Assembly: GCF_050875635.1 (NCBI RefSeq)
Contig: NZ_JBPAOH010000013.1
Span: 1-64,000 of the forward strand
Origin: Hassallia sp050875635
GTDB taxonomy: Bacteria > Cyanobacteriota > Cyanobacteriia > Cyanobacteriales > Nostocaceae
Length of the DNA stretch: 64,000 nucleotides
Direction of reading: 5' to 3'
Positions 43,558 through 52,603 of the stretch are shown here, piece after piece. The translations under genes and the position numbers were made by a program. Every line of letters starts with the position of its first letter. The first letter of the stretch is position 1. Under the pieces are notes generated by a model. It was given only the letters and a program-made list of their open reading frames with translations, did no database searches and was not told the origin of the DNA.

Positions 43558-44193
43558 CTACTTGCGCCGAACCAAAGCAAAACCAAAATCGCGCCCCTGT
43601 CCGTAAGCGTGAGCAAGTTTGATCCAAAGCAGTCCTAATGGTTCTAAAAGTCTGGCAGAGTCAAGCGAACCTGCATCAATTGCTTCAAATCCTATTTCTT
43701 CAGTCAGTTTGAGTACAGTAGACTTGCCGTCTTCATCGTCGCCACAAACAAACATTACCGTTTTCCGATTTTCTACGGTTGGGTTTGCCATATTTTCCCA
43801 ACCAGTTTGATTGAAAGCTTTATATACTTTTGCACCTTTCGCCCACTCAGCGACTTGTTCGGCACCAGAAGTTGTCAAACCGATGGTTAAAGTGGAAAAG
43901 TCTTCTGAAAGTGGGTTTGTGCAATCAATCACAATCTTATTTGTCAGGTTGCCGCATTCCTCAATTACCTGCTGAGTTACCTGCCAAGGTGTTGCTAAAA
44001 CTACTACATCAGCATCTAGGACAGCTTCAGTAACACTACTAGCACTGGCGTTGCTACCAATATCTTTGATTAAAGCTTGGGTTTTATCTGCTGTCGGATT
44101 TTTTACTCCGAAACATACCTGATGATTGTTATTTGCCCAGGTTTTACCAAGAGTACCGCCTACATTTCCTGCACCCAAAATTGCAATTTTCAT
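43558..44193 (-). CDS. NADPH-dependent F420-reductase-like protein
   Basis: 211 residues of the COG2085 type. Rossmann motif MKIAILGAGNVGGTLGKTWA, FGVKNPTADKTQAL (NADP phosphate site), VVVLATPWQ, IVIDCTNPLSEDF, VYKAFNQTGWENMANP, FVCGDDEDGK and LLEPLGLLWIKLAHAYGQG. The family takes electrons from NADPH. Whether this organism has F420 is unknown, so the true substrate may be another quinone or ketone. Confidence 0.85.
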   Translation of the reverse strand: MKIAILGAGNVGGTLGKTWANNNHQVCFGVKNPTADKTQALIKDIGSNASASSVTEAVLDADVVVLATPWQVTQQVIEECGNLTNKIVIDCTNPLSEDFSTLTIGLTTSGAEQVAEWAKGAKVYKAFNQTGWENMANPTVENRKTVMFVCGDDEDGKSTVLKLTEEIGFEAIDAGSLDSARLLEPLGLLWIKLAHAYGQGRDFGFALVRRK

Positions 44194-44346
44194 ACAGAAC
44201 GAAAGCTTAAAACTAAAGACACAAAGGATCGAGAATGAAAATTTTATACTTTATCCTCTTTGGAGGAGACGCTCATAGCGTTCACACTTAATACTTTAAA
44301 GACTATCGGAATATTTTGACTCTATATGTAGGCGATCGCTAAATAC

Positions 44347-44583
44347 ATGCGCGAAGAAGCCCAAGGACTGAACATGATGCCAAAGCAAGGTATCAGCGAA
44401 GTTCTCCCAGATGGTTCTAAGCAACTGAAAATCACAGGTGTGGTACAAACACCTTGGTTTGGTGTCACCGTGGGAATGAATATTGCTTGGCGGTTCTTAA
44501 TCAATCCCCAAGGTAAGATTTTCTTTGTGGCGATCGATATGCTAGCATCTCCCCAAGAACTCATGAACCTACGTCCTGTTTAG
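44347..44583 (+). CDS. Small hypothetical protein or gene fragment
   Basis: 78 residues. EVLPDGSKQLKITGVVQTPW, FGVTVGMNIAWRFLINPQGK, FFVAIDMLASPQELM. The composition looks like real protein. The open frame extends only five codons upstream of ATG 44347 to a stop inside a HIP1 site, so it could be a complete small gene or the 3' end of a longer one. Not recognised. Confidence 0.45.
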   Translation: MREEAQGLNMMPKQGISEVLPDGSKQLKITGVVQTPWFGVTVGMNIAWRFLINPQGKIFFVAIDMLASPQELMNLRPV

Positions 44584-44680
44584 AAATAAATTTAGGGTGG
44601 GCAATAATGCCCACCCTAGCTTTTGAACGGCAGAAGAAGCGGTCAATTCTATTCGGGGGAATTCAAAAAAAGTAACTTTT

Positions 44681-45040
44681 TTAGCGCTCAATTAGTCTGG
44701 CTGAATCACGTCTTGCGTTCCAGACACAAATTATATTACCGTCTCCTCTTCCATAACGGTCTCCTCTTCCATAACGGTCTCCTCTTCCATAACGGTCTCC
44801 TCTTCCATAACGATCTCCTCCTTCATAACCCCGATTCCGAATGCTGTAGACATAACGATAACTGACAAGCCGCCCATTTTGGTAAACAGGTTCGCCACCT
44901 CGCCTAGCAACTACCGAATAACCATTTTCGTTGATAAGTCTATCGCAAGTAATCTCGCCATTTGCAGCCTGAGCGGGGAATGTGGGTATCATACCTAAAC
45001 ACAGGGCAGCGGCAGTCAATAAAAGTTTTGTGCGTTTCAT
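44681..45040 (-). CDS. Secreted small protein with GDRYGR tandem repeats
   Basis: 119 residues. Signal peptide MKRTKLLLTAAALCLGMIPT ending AQA. The mature part starts NGEITCDRLINENGYSVVAR and ends NIICVWNARRDSARLIE; two cysteines could form a disulfide. Residues ~78-101 are four hexapeptides GDRYGR encoded by four identical 18-base units (44741-44812) plus one degenerate unit. Function unknown; the repeat is basic and Tyr/Gly-rich. The repeat number is likely to vary between strains. Confidence 0.8.
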   Translation of the reverse strand: MKRTKLLLTAAALCLGMIPTFPAQAANGEITCDRLINENGYSVVARRGGEPVYQNGRLVSYRYVYSIRNRGYEGGDRYGRGDRYGRGDRYGRGDRYGRGDGNIICVWNARRDSARLIER

Positions 45041-45354
45041 GGTTTTATATCCTTATTGAAAAGCTGAAATTGCAATTAAATATATCTGATAACTCACTTT
45101 GCCTTGAGGCTTGCTGAATTCAAGCCATGCTAATAATAGAAGTCAGAGTTGCATCAGCACATCAATCGAAGGTCATGATCTAAACATGACTTTAATCATG
45201 TTTTTTTATTTAAAAGCACGTCTTGGCTTTTATTTTTTATTTTTAATTTAGAATTAGAGGGCAGCATCGGTAGGATGCCGTACTCTCGCTTATATCGCAC
45301 CTTATCTGTTAATAAGTACCGACCAAAGGTTAGTTAACGAGCGATCGCGCTTTT
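45041..45354. other. Intergenic region
   Basis: It contains a small hairpin with a T-tract at 45182-45207 (aaacatga...tcatgttttttt) that looks like a terminator, though no plus-strand gene precedes it closely. Otherwise nothing recognised. Confidence 0.4.
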
Positions 45355-45973
45355 ATGACTTTTGCATTTGAAATCATATCTGCTCACCAGATACATCGCC
45401 ATCCAGGTGAATCTTATTACCGTCACTGGACTTTTTTGATTGGTAAGCTGCTTTCACCGAAGCATAAAAGTTAGTGACCGTATTGCTATACCTTCCCATG
45501 ATGATAAGCTTTTGGCAGCAACTGTTCTTGGATTTGAACTAATTACTACTATTCCATCAAAAGTTGAAAAGCTTTTAATGACACTTGATCTTGGTGAGCG
45601 TGATGATCTACCAAGTTTACTTCAGCGCAGACGCAAACTGTGGCTGAACCAATGTTCAACAAAAGAAGTAAAAGCCTATCAACTAACCCAACCTTTTGTA
45701 ATTGTCACATGGGCACCAGCTTATAGAGAAGCTGACATTCAGGTAGGCATTGCAACAGAATGTTCGCAACAAATGTACCAAAGTCTAATTATTGAGATGT
45801 TGCAGCGTAAGCCAGAATGCCTTTTGCATTGTACAGATTGTGCAAAGCCCTTATCTGAAATTTCTGAAGCTATTCCCTATCTTCAGCAACTGCTGACCCA
45901 TCCAAATATAAAATTAGTCAGTCGTGCTATCAAAGTGTTAAGTCGAAAAGGTCTTTATCCAAAATTTTATTAA
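45355..45973 (+). pseudogene. Hypothetical protein, probably frameshifted
   Basis: ATG 45355 opens MTFAFEIISAHQIHRHPGES, YYRHWTFLIGKLLSPKHKS and then a stop at 45474. In the neighbouring frame, protein-like sequence continues as VSDRIAIPSHDDKLLAATVL, GFELITTIPSKVEKLL through YAPAY-like WAPAYREADIQVGIA to the stop at 45973. Together they look like one ~200-residue gene broken by a one-base shift near 45470. The second part alone (TTG 45440) has no good start. Family not recognised. Confidence 0.5.
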
Positions 45974-46060
45974 TAAATATTTAATGTATCTCTGTCGCAC
46001 ATCTGTGCTTATCGTACATCGCTTGCAGTACGGTAATATTATAGGTATTTAACAGAGTCG

Positions 46061-47197
46061 ATGCCTATGAACGACGAGACACAGGCAACCGCCACAACTT
46101 TATTTGAAGAAGGCGTTCGACTGTTTGAAGCACGCGAGTTTGCCGCAGCGATCGCTCCTTTAAGTGCAGCACTCAAGCTTGACCCAAACTATACTGATGC
46201 TTGGTGCTGTCGCGCATTGGTTTTTGGACACTTAAAGCGTTACGCGGAGTCCATTGAGGATTTTAATCGCGCTCTTGCCCTGAATCCCAAAGACCATACT
46301 GCTTTATATAACCGCAGCTTGGCTTTGGCTGAATGGGACAAACATAAAGAAGCATTAGAAAGTTACGATCAACTGCTTTTATTGTACCCGTATGATTACG
46401 CAGCTTGGGATTCTAAAGGGAACTCTTTAACGTTATTAGGACGACATACAGAAGCGCTGAATGCTTATGAGCGATCGCTTGAATTTAACCCCAGCTATTA
46501 TAAATCTTTTACTAACCGGGGTAATGCTTTAGTCAGTTTGAAACGCTTTAAAGCAGCGATTCGCAGTTACGATCAAGCAATTAGCATTCAGCCTGACGAT
46601 CCGACTGTGTGGTTCAATCGTGGCTGTGCTTTTATGAGTTGGGAAAAGCCAGAAGAAGCGATTTCTAGCTTTGATAAAGCACTGGAAATAGACCCAAAAT
46701 ATGCGCCTGCTTTAAATAATAAAGGAAATATGTTGTGTCAGCTTCAGCAAGATGAAGAAGCATTAATTTGCTACAATCGAGCGACTGAAATTGACCCCCA
46801 GGATACTCATGCATGGAATAATCGGGGTATTACGTTGCGACGGCTAGGAAAAACCAAAGAAGCGATCGCATCTTACGACAAAGCAATTGAAGCCGATCCA
46901 AACAACTATGAAGCGTGGGATAATCGCGGTTATGCCCTCGCCAAACTTGGTAAACTTAGCGAAGCTCACGCTAGCATTGACCGTTCCCTACAAATTAAAC
47001 CCGACCACGTAAACGGCATATATAACAAAGGTTACTGTTATGCATGTCAAAAAAAGACTACTTTGGCTGTAAATCACATCGCCCAAGCCATTAAGATGAA
47101 TCCTACCAGGTATTTACCTACTGCAAAAACCGATACAGATTTAGATAGTTTACGAAAAAATAAGCGTTTTCAGGCGATTTTGCAAGGTAAATTTTAA
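46061..47197 (+). CDS. Tetratricopeptide repeat protein
   Basis: 378 residues, nearly all TPR. About nine to ten 34-residue units with the W-G-Y-A-P pattern, e.g. AWNNRGITLRRLGKTKEAIA with SYDKAIEADPNNYE. No signal peptide, no extra enzymatic domain. A C-terminal unit ends DLDSLRKNKRFQAILQG. It probably acts as a cytoplasmic protein-interaction scaffold. Partner unknown. Confidence 0.9.
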   Translation: MPMNDETQATATTLFEEGVRLFEAREFAAAIAPLSAALKLDPNYTDAWCCRALVFGHLKRYAESIEDFNRALALNPKDHTALYNRSLALAEWDKHKEALESYDQLLLLYPYDYAAWDSKGNSLTLLGRHTEALNAYERSLEFNPSYYKSFTNRGNALVSLKRFKAAIRSYDQAISIQPDDPTVWFNRGCAFMSWEKPEEAISSFDKALEIDPKYAPALNNKGNMLCQLQQDEEALICYNRATEIDPQDTHAWNNRGITLRRLGKTKEAIASYDKAIEADPNNYEAWDNRGYALAKLGKLSEAHASIDRSLQIKPDHVNGIYNKGYCYACQKKTTLAVNHIAQAIKMNPTRYLPTAKTDTDLDSLRKNKRFQAILQGKF

Positions 47198-47251
47198 TTA
47201 TAAATTTGGCGTTGCTGAATAAGAGTATGAATTGAAAATTTTTACCCTATT

Positions 47252-47280
47252 GTAGAGAAGTTCCCCCGGAACGTCTCTAC
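47252..47280. repeat. GTAGAGACGTTCC hairpin, copy 1
   Basis: gtagagaagttcc and ggaacgtctctac pair around a short centre. Related copies are at 48488-48516, 48527-48555, 53748-53775 and 57567-57595. Confidence 0.75.
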
Positions 47281-47296
47281 GATAAAAATGCTATAA

Positions 47297-48106
47297 TTAC
47301 CATCCCAAACTAGTAGGCTGTTCGTAAACGCGCTTCAAAGTATTCACATCTCTAGCAGAAATGGGCGGAGGGTTGCGAACTTGGGAAAAGTATAAAGCAT
47401 CACTTTGTATCGGACTATGACCCCAAATTCCCAGCGCGTGACCGAATTCGTGGCGGGCGGCTGCGGTAAGATAATTACCAGTTTGGCTAGGACTCAGCAA
47501 TATCGTGAAGCGGTGAGATAAAACTTTGTTATTTGTGTAGAACTCGTAAGTGGTTAGTGCCGATCGCGCACGCGGAATGTTACTATTAGGCGACTTTTGC
47601 AGAGGTGGGGCTTTTCGCACAATTGTAATATTAGCAACCTCCGGCTTTTTTACTACCTCCAAGGGTAAATAAACACTCCACTCTTGCACTGCTTGCACAA
47701 CAGTATTAACCCATGCTTGAGCCTGTTCGCTGCTAATTATTTTCGGTGTTTCTACGTAAACATTAACAGGAAACTGTGACCAAACTAAATAACCGACTTC
47801 AGTTAATTTAACTTCAGAAAAGTAGTCGCCGCTGTTGGTGCTGTCTTTCCACTGTACCAGCGTCGGCGGTAGGGGATGGGGTTTTTGGGAAGTGGGGGAG
47901 AGGGGAGGAGAGGAGGAAGGGGGGAGGGGGGGAATTTTTCTGAAGTCTGATGCATCTTTCGGTGTTTGTGTCAAGATGCCATTTTGTGCTTGGCTAGCGT
48001 TTGACTGGAAGTTAGTAAAAATGACTAACAGCCCTGTGCCAATAGCTAAGGCAAGGACTGTAATTAAACGTAAAATATTCTTCGTAGTGAGCGGTTTACC
48101 GCTCAT
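47297..48106 (-). CDS. Predicted metzincin-type zinc protease
   Basis: 269 residues. An N-terminal hydrophobic segment (LRLITVLALAIGTGLLVIF) serves as signal or anchor, followed by a Pro/Ser-rich linker (~60-80) partly encoded by G/C-rich repeats. The catalytic domain has AAARHEFGHALGIWGHS, the HExxHxxGxxH zinc motif of metzincins (M10-like). The first ~8 codons (MSGKPLTT) are encoded by the double-hairpin dispersed repeat, so the present ATG was supplied by a repeat insertion and the native start may be lost. Export is expected. Substrate unknown. Confidence 0.8.
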   Translation of the reverse strand: MSGKPLTTKNILRLITVLALAIGTGLLVIFTNFQSNASQAQNGILTQTPKDASDFRKIPPLPPSSSPPLSPTSQKPHPLPPTLVQWKDSTNSGDYFSEVKLTEVGYLVWSQFPVNVYVETPKIISSEQAQAWVNTVVQAVQEWSVYLPLEVVKKPEVANITIVRKAPPLQKSPNSNIPRARSALTTYEFYTNNKVLSHRFTILLSPSQTGNYLTAAARHEFGHALGIWGHSPIQSDALYFSQVRNPPPISARDVNTLKRVYEQPTSLGW

Positions 48107-48155
48107 ATCTTCGCCTCATATCTTCGCTTTTAAGGGCTGAAGCCCTTACTACGAA
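48081..48155. repeat. Double-hairpin dispersed repeat, copy 2
   Basis: Same two hairpins as at 28263-28321 (gagcggtttaccgctc and aagggctgaagccctt) with a short insertion between them. It provides the start codon of the metzincin gene. Confidence 0.8.
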
Positions 48156-48232
48156 CTTCCGTTTATTTATGCCCATCGACTTATACTTTTTCTTTGTTTT
48201 GGGCATAAAGCGTTAAGTTATTCTCCCCATCC

Positions 48233-48466
48233 TTACTTAGGCAGCCAACCAGCGCTTAAAACTACGGTTAAGCCGAGGAAAATTACCGTAAGTGTCCAGG
48301 TAACTCGGTTGAGTGTGGTTTCTGCACTTTTGGTGCTGCTAAACAATTGAGCTTGTCCGCCAATGGCAGCAACGCCATCGCCTTTTGGACTATGCAGCAA
48401 TACTAAAATAATTAAACCAACGGCAGAAAATGCCCAGATGCCTTGCACGATATTAGTAACGGTCAT
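48233..48466 (-). CDS. secG: Protein-export membrane protein SecG
   Basis: 77 residues with two transmembrane helices (IWAFSAVGLIILVLL and VTWTLTVIFLGLTVVLSAGW) and the intervening SPKGDGVAAIGGQAQLFSS loop typical of SecG. Accessory subunit of the SecYEG channel. It is encoded next to gpmI, a common cyanobacterial order. Confidence 0.93.
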   Translation of the reverse strand: MTVTNIVQGIWAFSAVGLIILVLLHSPKGDGVAAIGGQAQLFSSTKSAETTLNRVTWTLTVIFLGLTVVLSAGWLPK

Positions 48467-48487
48467 GGTAGGAATTTAATGAGTTAG

Positions 48488-48555
48488 GTAGAGACGTTCC
48501 GGCGGAACGTCTGTACGAAAGGCACGGTAGAGACGTTCCGCCGGAACGTCTGTAG
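48488..48555. repeat. Two GTAGAGACGTTCC hairpins in tandem
   Basis: Copies at 48488-48516 (centre GG-CGG) and 48527-48555 (centre GC-CGG), each with gtagagacgttcc and ggaacgtctgta arms. They occupy the secG-gpmI gap. Confidence 0.8.
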
Positions 48556-48609
48556 GAAAGTTAAAAAATTATTAATTCTTAACTCATCACTCATGAAAGA
48601 CTAACTTTT

Positions 48610-50208
48610 TTACAGTCCAACTGGTGCGGGAGTGCGTTTAAATTGCACTTCATACTCAGCGTTTTGAAGTAGCGATCGCCCTGTCATTTCTGGTGGAATC
48701 GGCAGCTGTAAAATCTCCAGAATTGTTGGGGCAATATCGGCTAGCTTGCCATCGTTTCGCAGGCTGACATTTGTACCGTGTCCGGGGATTTTTGCACCTT
48801 CTCCTTCTAGGAGAATTAAGGGGACTGGATTGGTGGTGTGAGCTGTCCAGGGATTGCCCGCATCATCTAGCATATGCTCGGCGTTGCCGTGGTCGGCGGT
48901 AATAATTGCTGTACCTCCGGCTTTGCCGATGCTCTCTAGAAGGCGTCCCAAACATCGGTCAACGGTTTCCAATGCTTTAATCGTAGCGTCTATTTGACCA
49001 GTATGCCCTACCATGTCTGGGTTGGCATAATTAATTATAATTAGCGAGTAGATTTTCTTTTCGATGGCGGCGATCGCTACCTCTGTTAATGGTGCTGCTG
49101 ACATCGCCGGTGCTTTGTCGTAGGTCGCTACCATTGGACTGCTGACCAGTTCTCGGTCTTCTCCGGGAAAAGGTTCTTCCAAACCGCCGTTGAAGAAGTA
49201 GGTGACGTGGGCGTATTTTTCTGTTTCGGAGGTGCGAAACTGCTTTAAATCATGATTGGCAATTACTTCCCCCAGAATATTATTGAGATTCTGAGGTTCA
49301 AAGGCTACAGCAACTGGTAATTCTGGATCGTATTGAGTAAAGGTTGCAAACGACAGCGGGGTGATTTGCTGTCTTTCAAAGCCGGTAAAATGAGGATTGA
49401 CAAAAGCTTGGGTCAGTTGTCTGGCGCGATCGGGGCGGAAGTTGAAAAATATCACTCCATCGCCTTCAGCTACTGCACCAGGGGCAATGCGTGTTGGTAA
49501 AACGAATTCGTCGGTAACACCTTCGGCGTAAGATGCTTGCAAGACTTCTACGGCATTGCGACCGTCACCAACGCCATCTTGTGTCATGACATCATAGGCG
49601 CGTTTGACTCGATCCCAACGGCGATCGCGATCCATTGCGTAATAGCGACCGCTGAGGGTGGCTATGCGTCCAACGCCTATGCGGTCAATGTAATTTTGCA
49701 GTAACCCGATTGCTTGTACACCTTCTTTTGGTGTGGTGTCACGACCGTCGGTGATGGCGTGGATGCAAATTTCCGAAAGTCCTTGACCTTTGGCTAAGTC
49801 AAGTAATCCTAACAAATGCAAAAGGTGCGAGTGTACCCCACCCTCGGAACAAAGCCCGACTAAATGCAGCTTGCCATTTCGACTGCGGACATCCTGGCAA
49901 ATTTTGACCAGTGCGGGGTTGCGTTGGATCGAACCATCTTCGACAGCATCGGAAATGCGGACTAATTCTTGTGGTACAACTCGCCCAGCGCCGATGTTCA
50001 AATGACCAACTTCTGAGTTGCCCATTTGACCCTCTGGCAATCCCACGGCTTTTCCGGATGTGCGGATGAGGGTATGCGGATAAGCTGCCCATAAACTTTG
50101 CATTACGGGAGTTTTAGCAGCGGCGATCGCGTTTCCTCGTGTTTCCTCGCAGTAGCCCCATCCGTCTAAAATGACAAGCACCACGGGAGCAATAGGTGCC
50201 TTGGTCAT
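48610..50208 (-). CDS. gpmI: 2,3-bisphosphoglycerate-independent phosphoglycerate mutase
   Basis: 532 residues from ATG 50208 (MTKAPIAPVVLVILDGWGY); an upstream in-frame ATG at 50262 adds 18 residues without homology. Alkaline-phosphatase-fold metal sites: VLILDGWG-type start, GNSEVGHLNIGAGR (catalytic Ser), ITDGRDT, FNFRPDRARQL, NYANPDMVGHTG and ITADHGNAE. It converts 3- to 2-phosphoglycerate in glycolysis and carbon export from the Calvin cycle. Full length. Confidence 0.97.
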   Translation of the reverse strand: MTKAPIAPVVLVILDGWGYCEETRGNAIAAAKTPVMQSLWAAYPHTLIRTSGKAVGLPEGQMGNSEVGHLNIGAGRVVPQELVRISDAVEDGSIQRNPALVKICQDVRSRNGKLHLVGLCSEGGVHSHLLHLLGLLDLAKGQGLSEICIHAITDGRDTTPKEGVQAIGLLQNYIDRIGVGRIATLSGRYYAMDRDRRWDRVKRAYDVMTQDGVGDGRNAVEVLQASYAEGVTDEFVLPTRIAPGAVAEGDGVIFFNFRPDRARQLTQAFVNPHFTGFERQQITPLSFATFTQYDPELPVAVAFEPQNLNNILGEVIANHDLKQFRTSETEKYAHVTYFFNGGLEEPFPGEDRELVSSPMVATYDKAPAMSAAPLTEVAIAAIEKKIYSLIIINYANPDMVGHTGQIDATIKALETVDRCLGRLLESIGKAGGTAIITADHGNAEHMLDDAGNPWTAHTTNPVPLILLEGEGAKIPGHGTNVSLRNDGKLADIAPTILEILQLPIPPEMTGRSLLQNAEYEVQFKRTPAPVGL

Positions 50209-50379
50209 AATAAAATTGCCCTTTACTTTTTGTAATACCCGAATGATACCACTGCTACTCACCGCTGCAAGTGAATTTCTGCTTATTAACTTTATTTATG
50301 ACAGAATTACTATTTTTTTACATATTTTTAAATTTGAATAACTTTTACTGAATTTTTGTGGTAAACGTGGTTAGTTGTT

Positions 50380-50416
50380 GGGCATTGGGCATTGGGCATT
50401 GGGCATTGGGCATTGG
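50380..50416. repeat. Tandem heptamers GGGCATT (about five copies)
   Basis: gggcatt units repeat contiguously; this is the reverse orientation of the CCCAATG-type array at 24124-24200, so the same STRR heptamer family is dispersed in the genome. Confidence 0.85.
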
Positions 50417-50529
50417 CAGTTACGAATTGAGAATGAGAGATTCTTTCCATACTCCATGCCCCATGACGGCAGATGCTCCACTTGGGGAGACCCCAAGACC
50501 GCACTGCCTCCCCCATGCCCCACTATCCC

Positions 50530-52224
50530 TCATTTCCTTTTGCCGCCGGCTTTTGCAGCTTTGGCGGCTTTTTTGGCGGCTTTTTCAGCGGCGATCGCTG
50601 CTAATCTTGCTTGTTCTTTTTCTTCGGCGATTTTATCCAAATAGTAATGATAATCCCCTAGATAGACGCGGAATTCGCCATCGCGGATTTCGACGATTTT
50701 ATTTGCTACCTGAGAAATAAAATAACGGTCGTGAGAAACAACAATTACAGTGCCATCATAATTTTGGATTGCTTCTTCCAGCATTTCTTTTGCTGGGATA
50801 TCTAGATGGTTTGTCGGCTCATCTAAAATGAGTAAATTTGCGGGACACAAAAGCATTTTTGCTAATGCCAAACGCGCTTTTTCTCCCCCACTTAATGCTG
50901 CGACTAATTTCAACACTGTGTCCCCAGAAAACAAAAAGCGTCCCAACAGCGTGCGGACTTCTTCATTTTTCCAGTCGGGAACTTCATCATGGATGGTTTC
51001 CATGACAGTTTTCTTTAAATCTAAAGCTTCGGCTTGGTTTTGCTCGAAGTAACCGGGAATAACGTTGTGATCGCCTAAGCGAACAGTACCTTCTGTCGGT
51101 TTTTCGCTACCCGTAATCAAACGCAGGACAGTAGATTTACCTGCACCGTTGGGACCAAGAAAAGCGATGCGATCGCCTCTTTCAATTAAAAGATTTGCGC
51201 CTAAAAAGAGAATTTTATCATCATAGATATGAGTTAAATCTTTAATTTCTACTACCTCGCGTCCGCTGCGGGGTGCGGGGGGAAAGCGGAAGTGCAAAGT
51301 TCTGACACCAGCTACAGGTGCTTCAATGCGTTCAATTTTTTCAAGTTGTTTTTCGCGGCTTTTTGCTTGGGTACTGCGGGTAGCACTAGCGCGGAATCTG
51401 TCAACAAAAGTTTGCTGTTTTTCTAGTTCTTTCTGCTGACGTTCGTAAGCACTAAGTTGCGCTTGTTGATTTTCGGCTTTTTGTTGCAGGTAGGCGGAGT
51501 AGTTGCCGAGGTAAGTGGTGGAGACACCGCGTTCTGTTTCTACAATTTGGGTGCAGAGGCGATCTAAAAATTCCCGGTCATGAGATACTATTACCATCGG
51601 GGTAGTCAGCCCTTTGAGGTAATTTTCTAACCATTCGATGGTTTCTAAGTCCAGATGGTTGGTAGGTTCGTCCAGCAGCAATAAGTCGGGTTTTTGCAGC
51701 AGGATTTTACCCAAACTCATCCGCATTTGCCAACCGCCGCTAAAAGCACTTACCAGGCGATCGCTATCACCGCCATCAAAACCCATTTCTGGCAGAATTT
51801 TGTCAATTTTTGCCTCTAATCCATAGCCATCAAGTGCTTCAAACTGCCTTTGGAGACGATCCATTTTCTCGATCAGTTTGTTTAACTGGTCTGGAGTTGC
51901 CGTTTCCATTTCCCGATGCACCTGTGACAAAGCTTCATTAACTTTGTTTGCTTCGACAAAGGCACGCCAAAATTCTTCTTTAACAGTACGGCTGGGGTCT
52001 ACTTCAAATTCTTGGTTGAGGTAAGCTATGTGTAAGCTAGCCGGACGAATAATTTCGCCTGCGGTGGGTTCGATTTCGCCGGCGATGATTTTCAGTTGGG
52101 TAGATTTTCCGGCACCGTTGACACCCACCAAGCCGATGCGATCGCCAACTTTGACTTCCCAGTTGACATCTTTGAGAATTTCGCCTGTGGGATAAATTTT
52201 ACTGATATGTTCAAGTCGCAGCAT
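50530..52224 (-). CDS. ABC-F family ATPase
   Basis: 564 residues, two ABC domains without membrane spans. Walker A GVNGAGKSTQLK and GPNGAGKSTVLR; signatures SGGWQMRMSL and SGGEKARLAL; Walker B LLLLDEPTNHLD and LLILDEPTNHLD. The inter-domain linker is charged (KQQTFVDRFRASATRSTQAK), as in ribosome-acting ABC-F proteins. The C-terminus is Lys/Ala-rich. It probably acts at the ribosomal E site in translation or resistance. Subtype (Uup/YbiT/EttA) not resolved. Confidence 0.93.
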   Translation of the reverse strand: MLRLEHISKIYPTGEILKDVNWEVKVGDRIGLVGVNGAGKSTQLKIIAGEIEPTAGEIIRPASLHIAYLNQEFEVDPSRTVKEEFWRAFVEANKVNEALSQVHREMETATPDQLNKLIEKMDRLQRQFEALDGYGLEAKIDKILPEMGFDGGDSDRLVSAFSGGWQMRMSLGKILLQKPDLLLLDEPTNHLDLETIEWLENYLKGLTTPMVIVSHDREFLDRLCTQIVETERGVSTTYLGNYSAYLQQKAENQQAQLSAYERQQKELEKQQTFVDRFRASATRSTQAKSREKQLEKIERIEAPVAGVRTLHFRFPPAPRSGREVVEIKDLTHIYDDKILFLGANLLIERGDRIAFLGPNGAGKSTVLRLITGSEKPTEGTVRLGDHNVIPGYFEQNQAEALDLKKTVMETIHDEVPDWKNEEVRTLLGRFLFSGDTVLKLVAALSGGEKARLALAKMLLCPANLLILDEPTNHLDIPAKEMLEEAIQNYDGTVIVVSHDRYFISQVANKIVEIRDGEFRVYLGDYHYYLDKIAEEKEQARLAAIAAEKAAKKAAKAAKAGGKRK

Positions 52225-52339
52225 TCAGTGTCTCTAGGGTAGGGAATGGGTAACAGAGGCGCAGAAGCTCACGCCGTGTCCAAATATTAACAAAATTTAA
52301 CTACATATTTCGTATTAATTCTTGGCATAAAGAGAAGAT

Positions 52340-52575
52340 TTTCAAAGGCTATTACGCTGCTTGCGTTACCTCTTCAATACTCAAGCCTAAGCCTTCTGCT
52401 ATCTGCTCTAAACTAAATCCTAATGCCAGAAGGCGGCGTACAGCGCTTGAATAAACTTCGCGTTTCCCTTCTTCTCTACCTTGTTCCTTACCTTCAAACA
52501 AAGGCTTCCTGATAAAATCTGGTTTGCTTGAACTCACTTATACTAAACATTGTCTGTATTTCCTCCTGAAGCTTG
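52340..52575 (-). pseudogene. Decayed partial duplicate of the DUF2887 gene 3' end
   Basis: Matches the C-terminal third of the adjacent gene. SISEFKQTRFYQEAFV corresponds to SLSELKQTRFYQEAFT, then a frameshift and stop, then EQGREEGKREVYSSAVRR, LLALGFSLEQIAEGLGLS and IEEVTQAA in the other frame. An in-frame product from ATG 52537 would be 61 residues with a wrong N-terminus. This is a partial tandem duplication. Confidence 0.75.
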
Positions 52576-52603
52576 TTGTCAAATTAGGATTTCAACTATT
52601 GCC

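Noticed and set aside
44623..44865. Plus-strand frame with repeated LLFHNG
   Set aside because: Reverse reading of the GDRYGR repeat in the secreted-protein gene.
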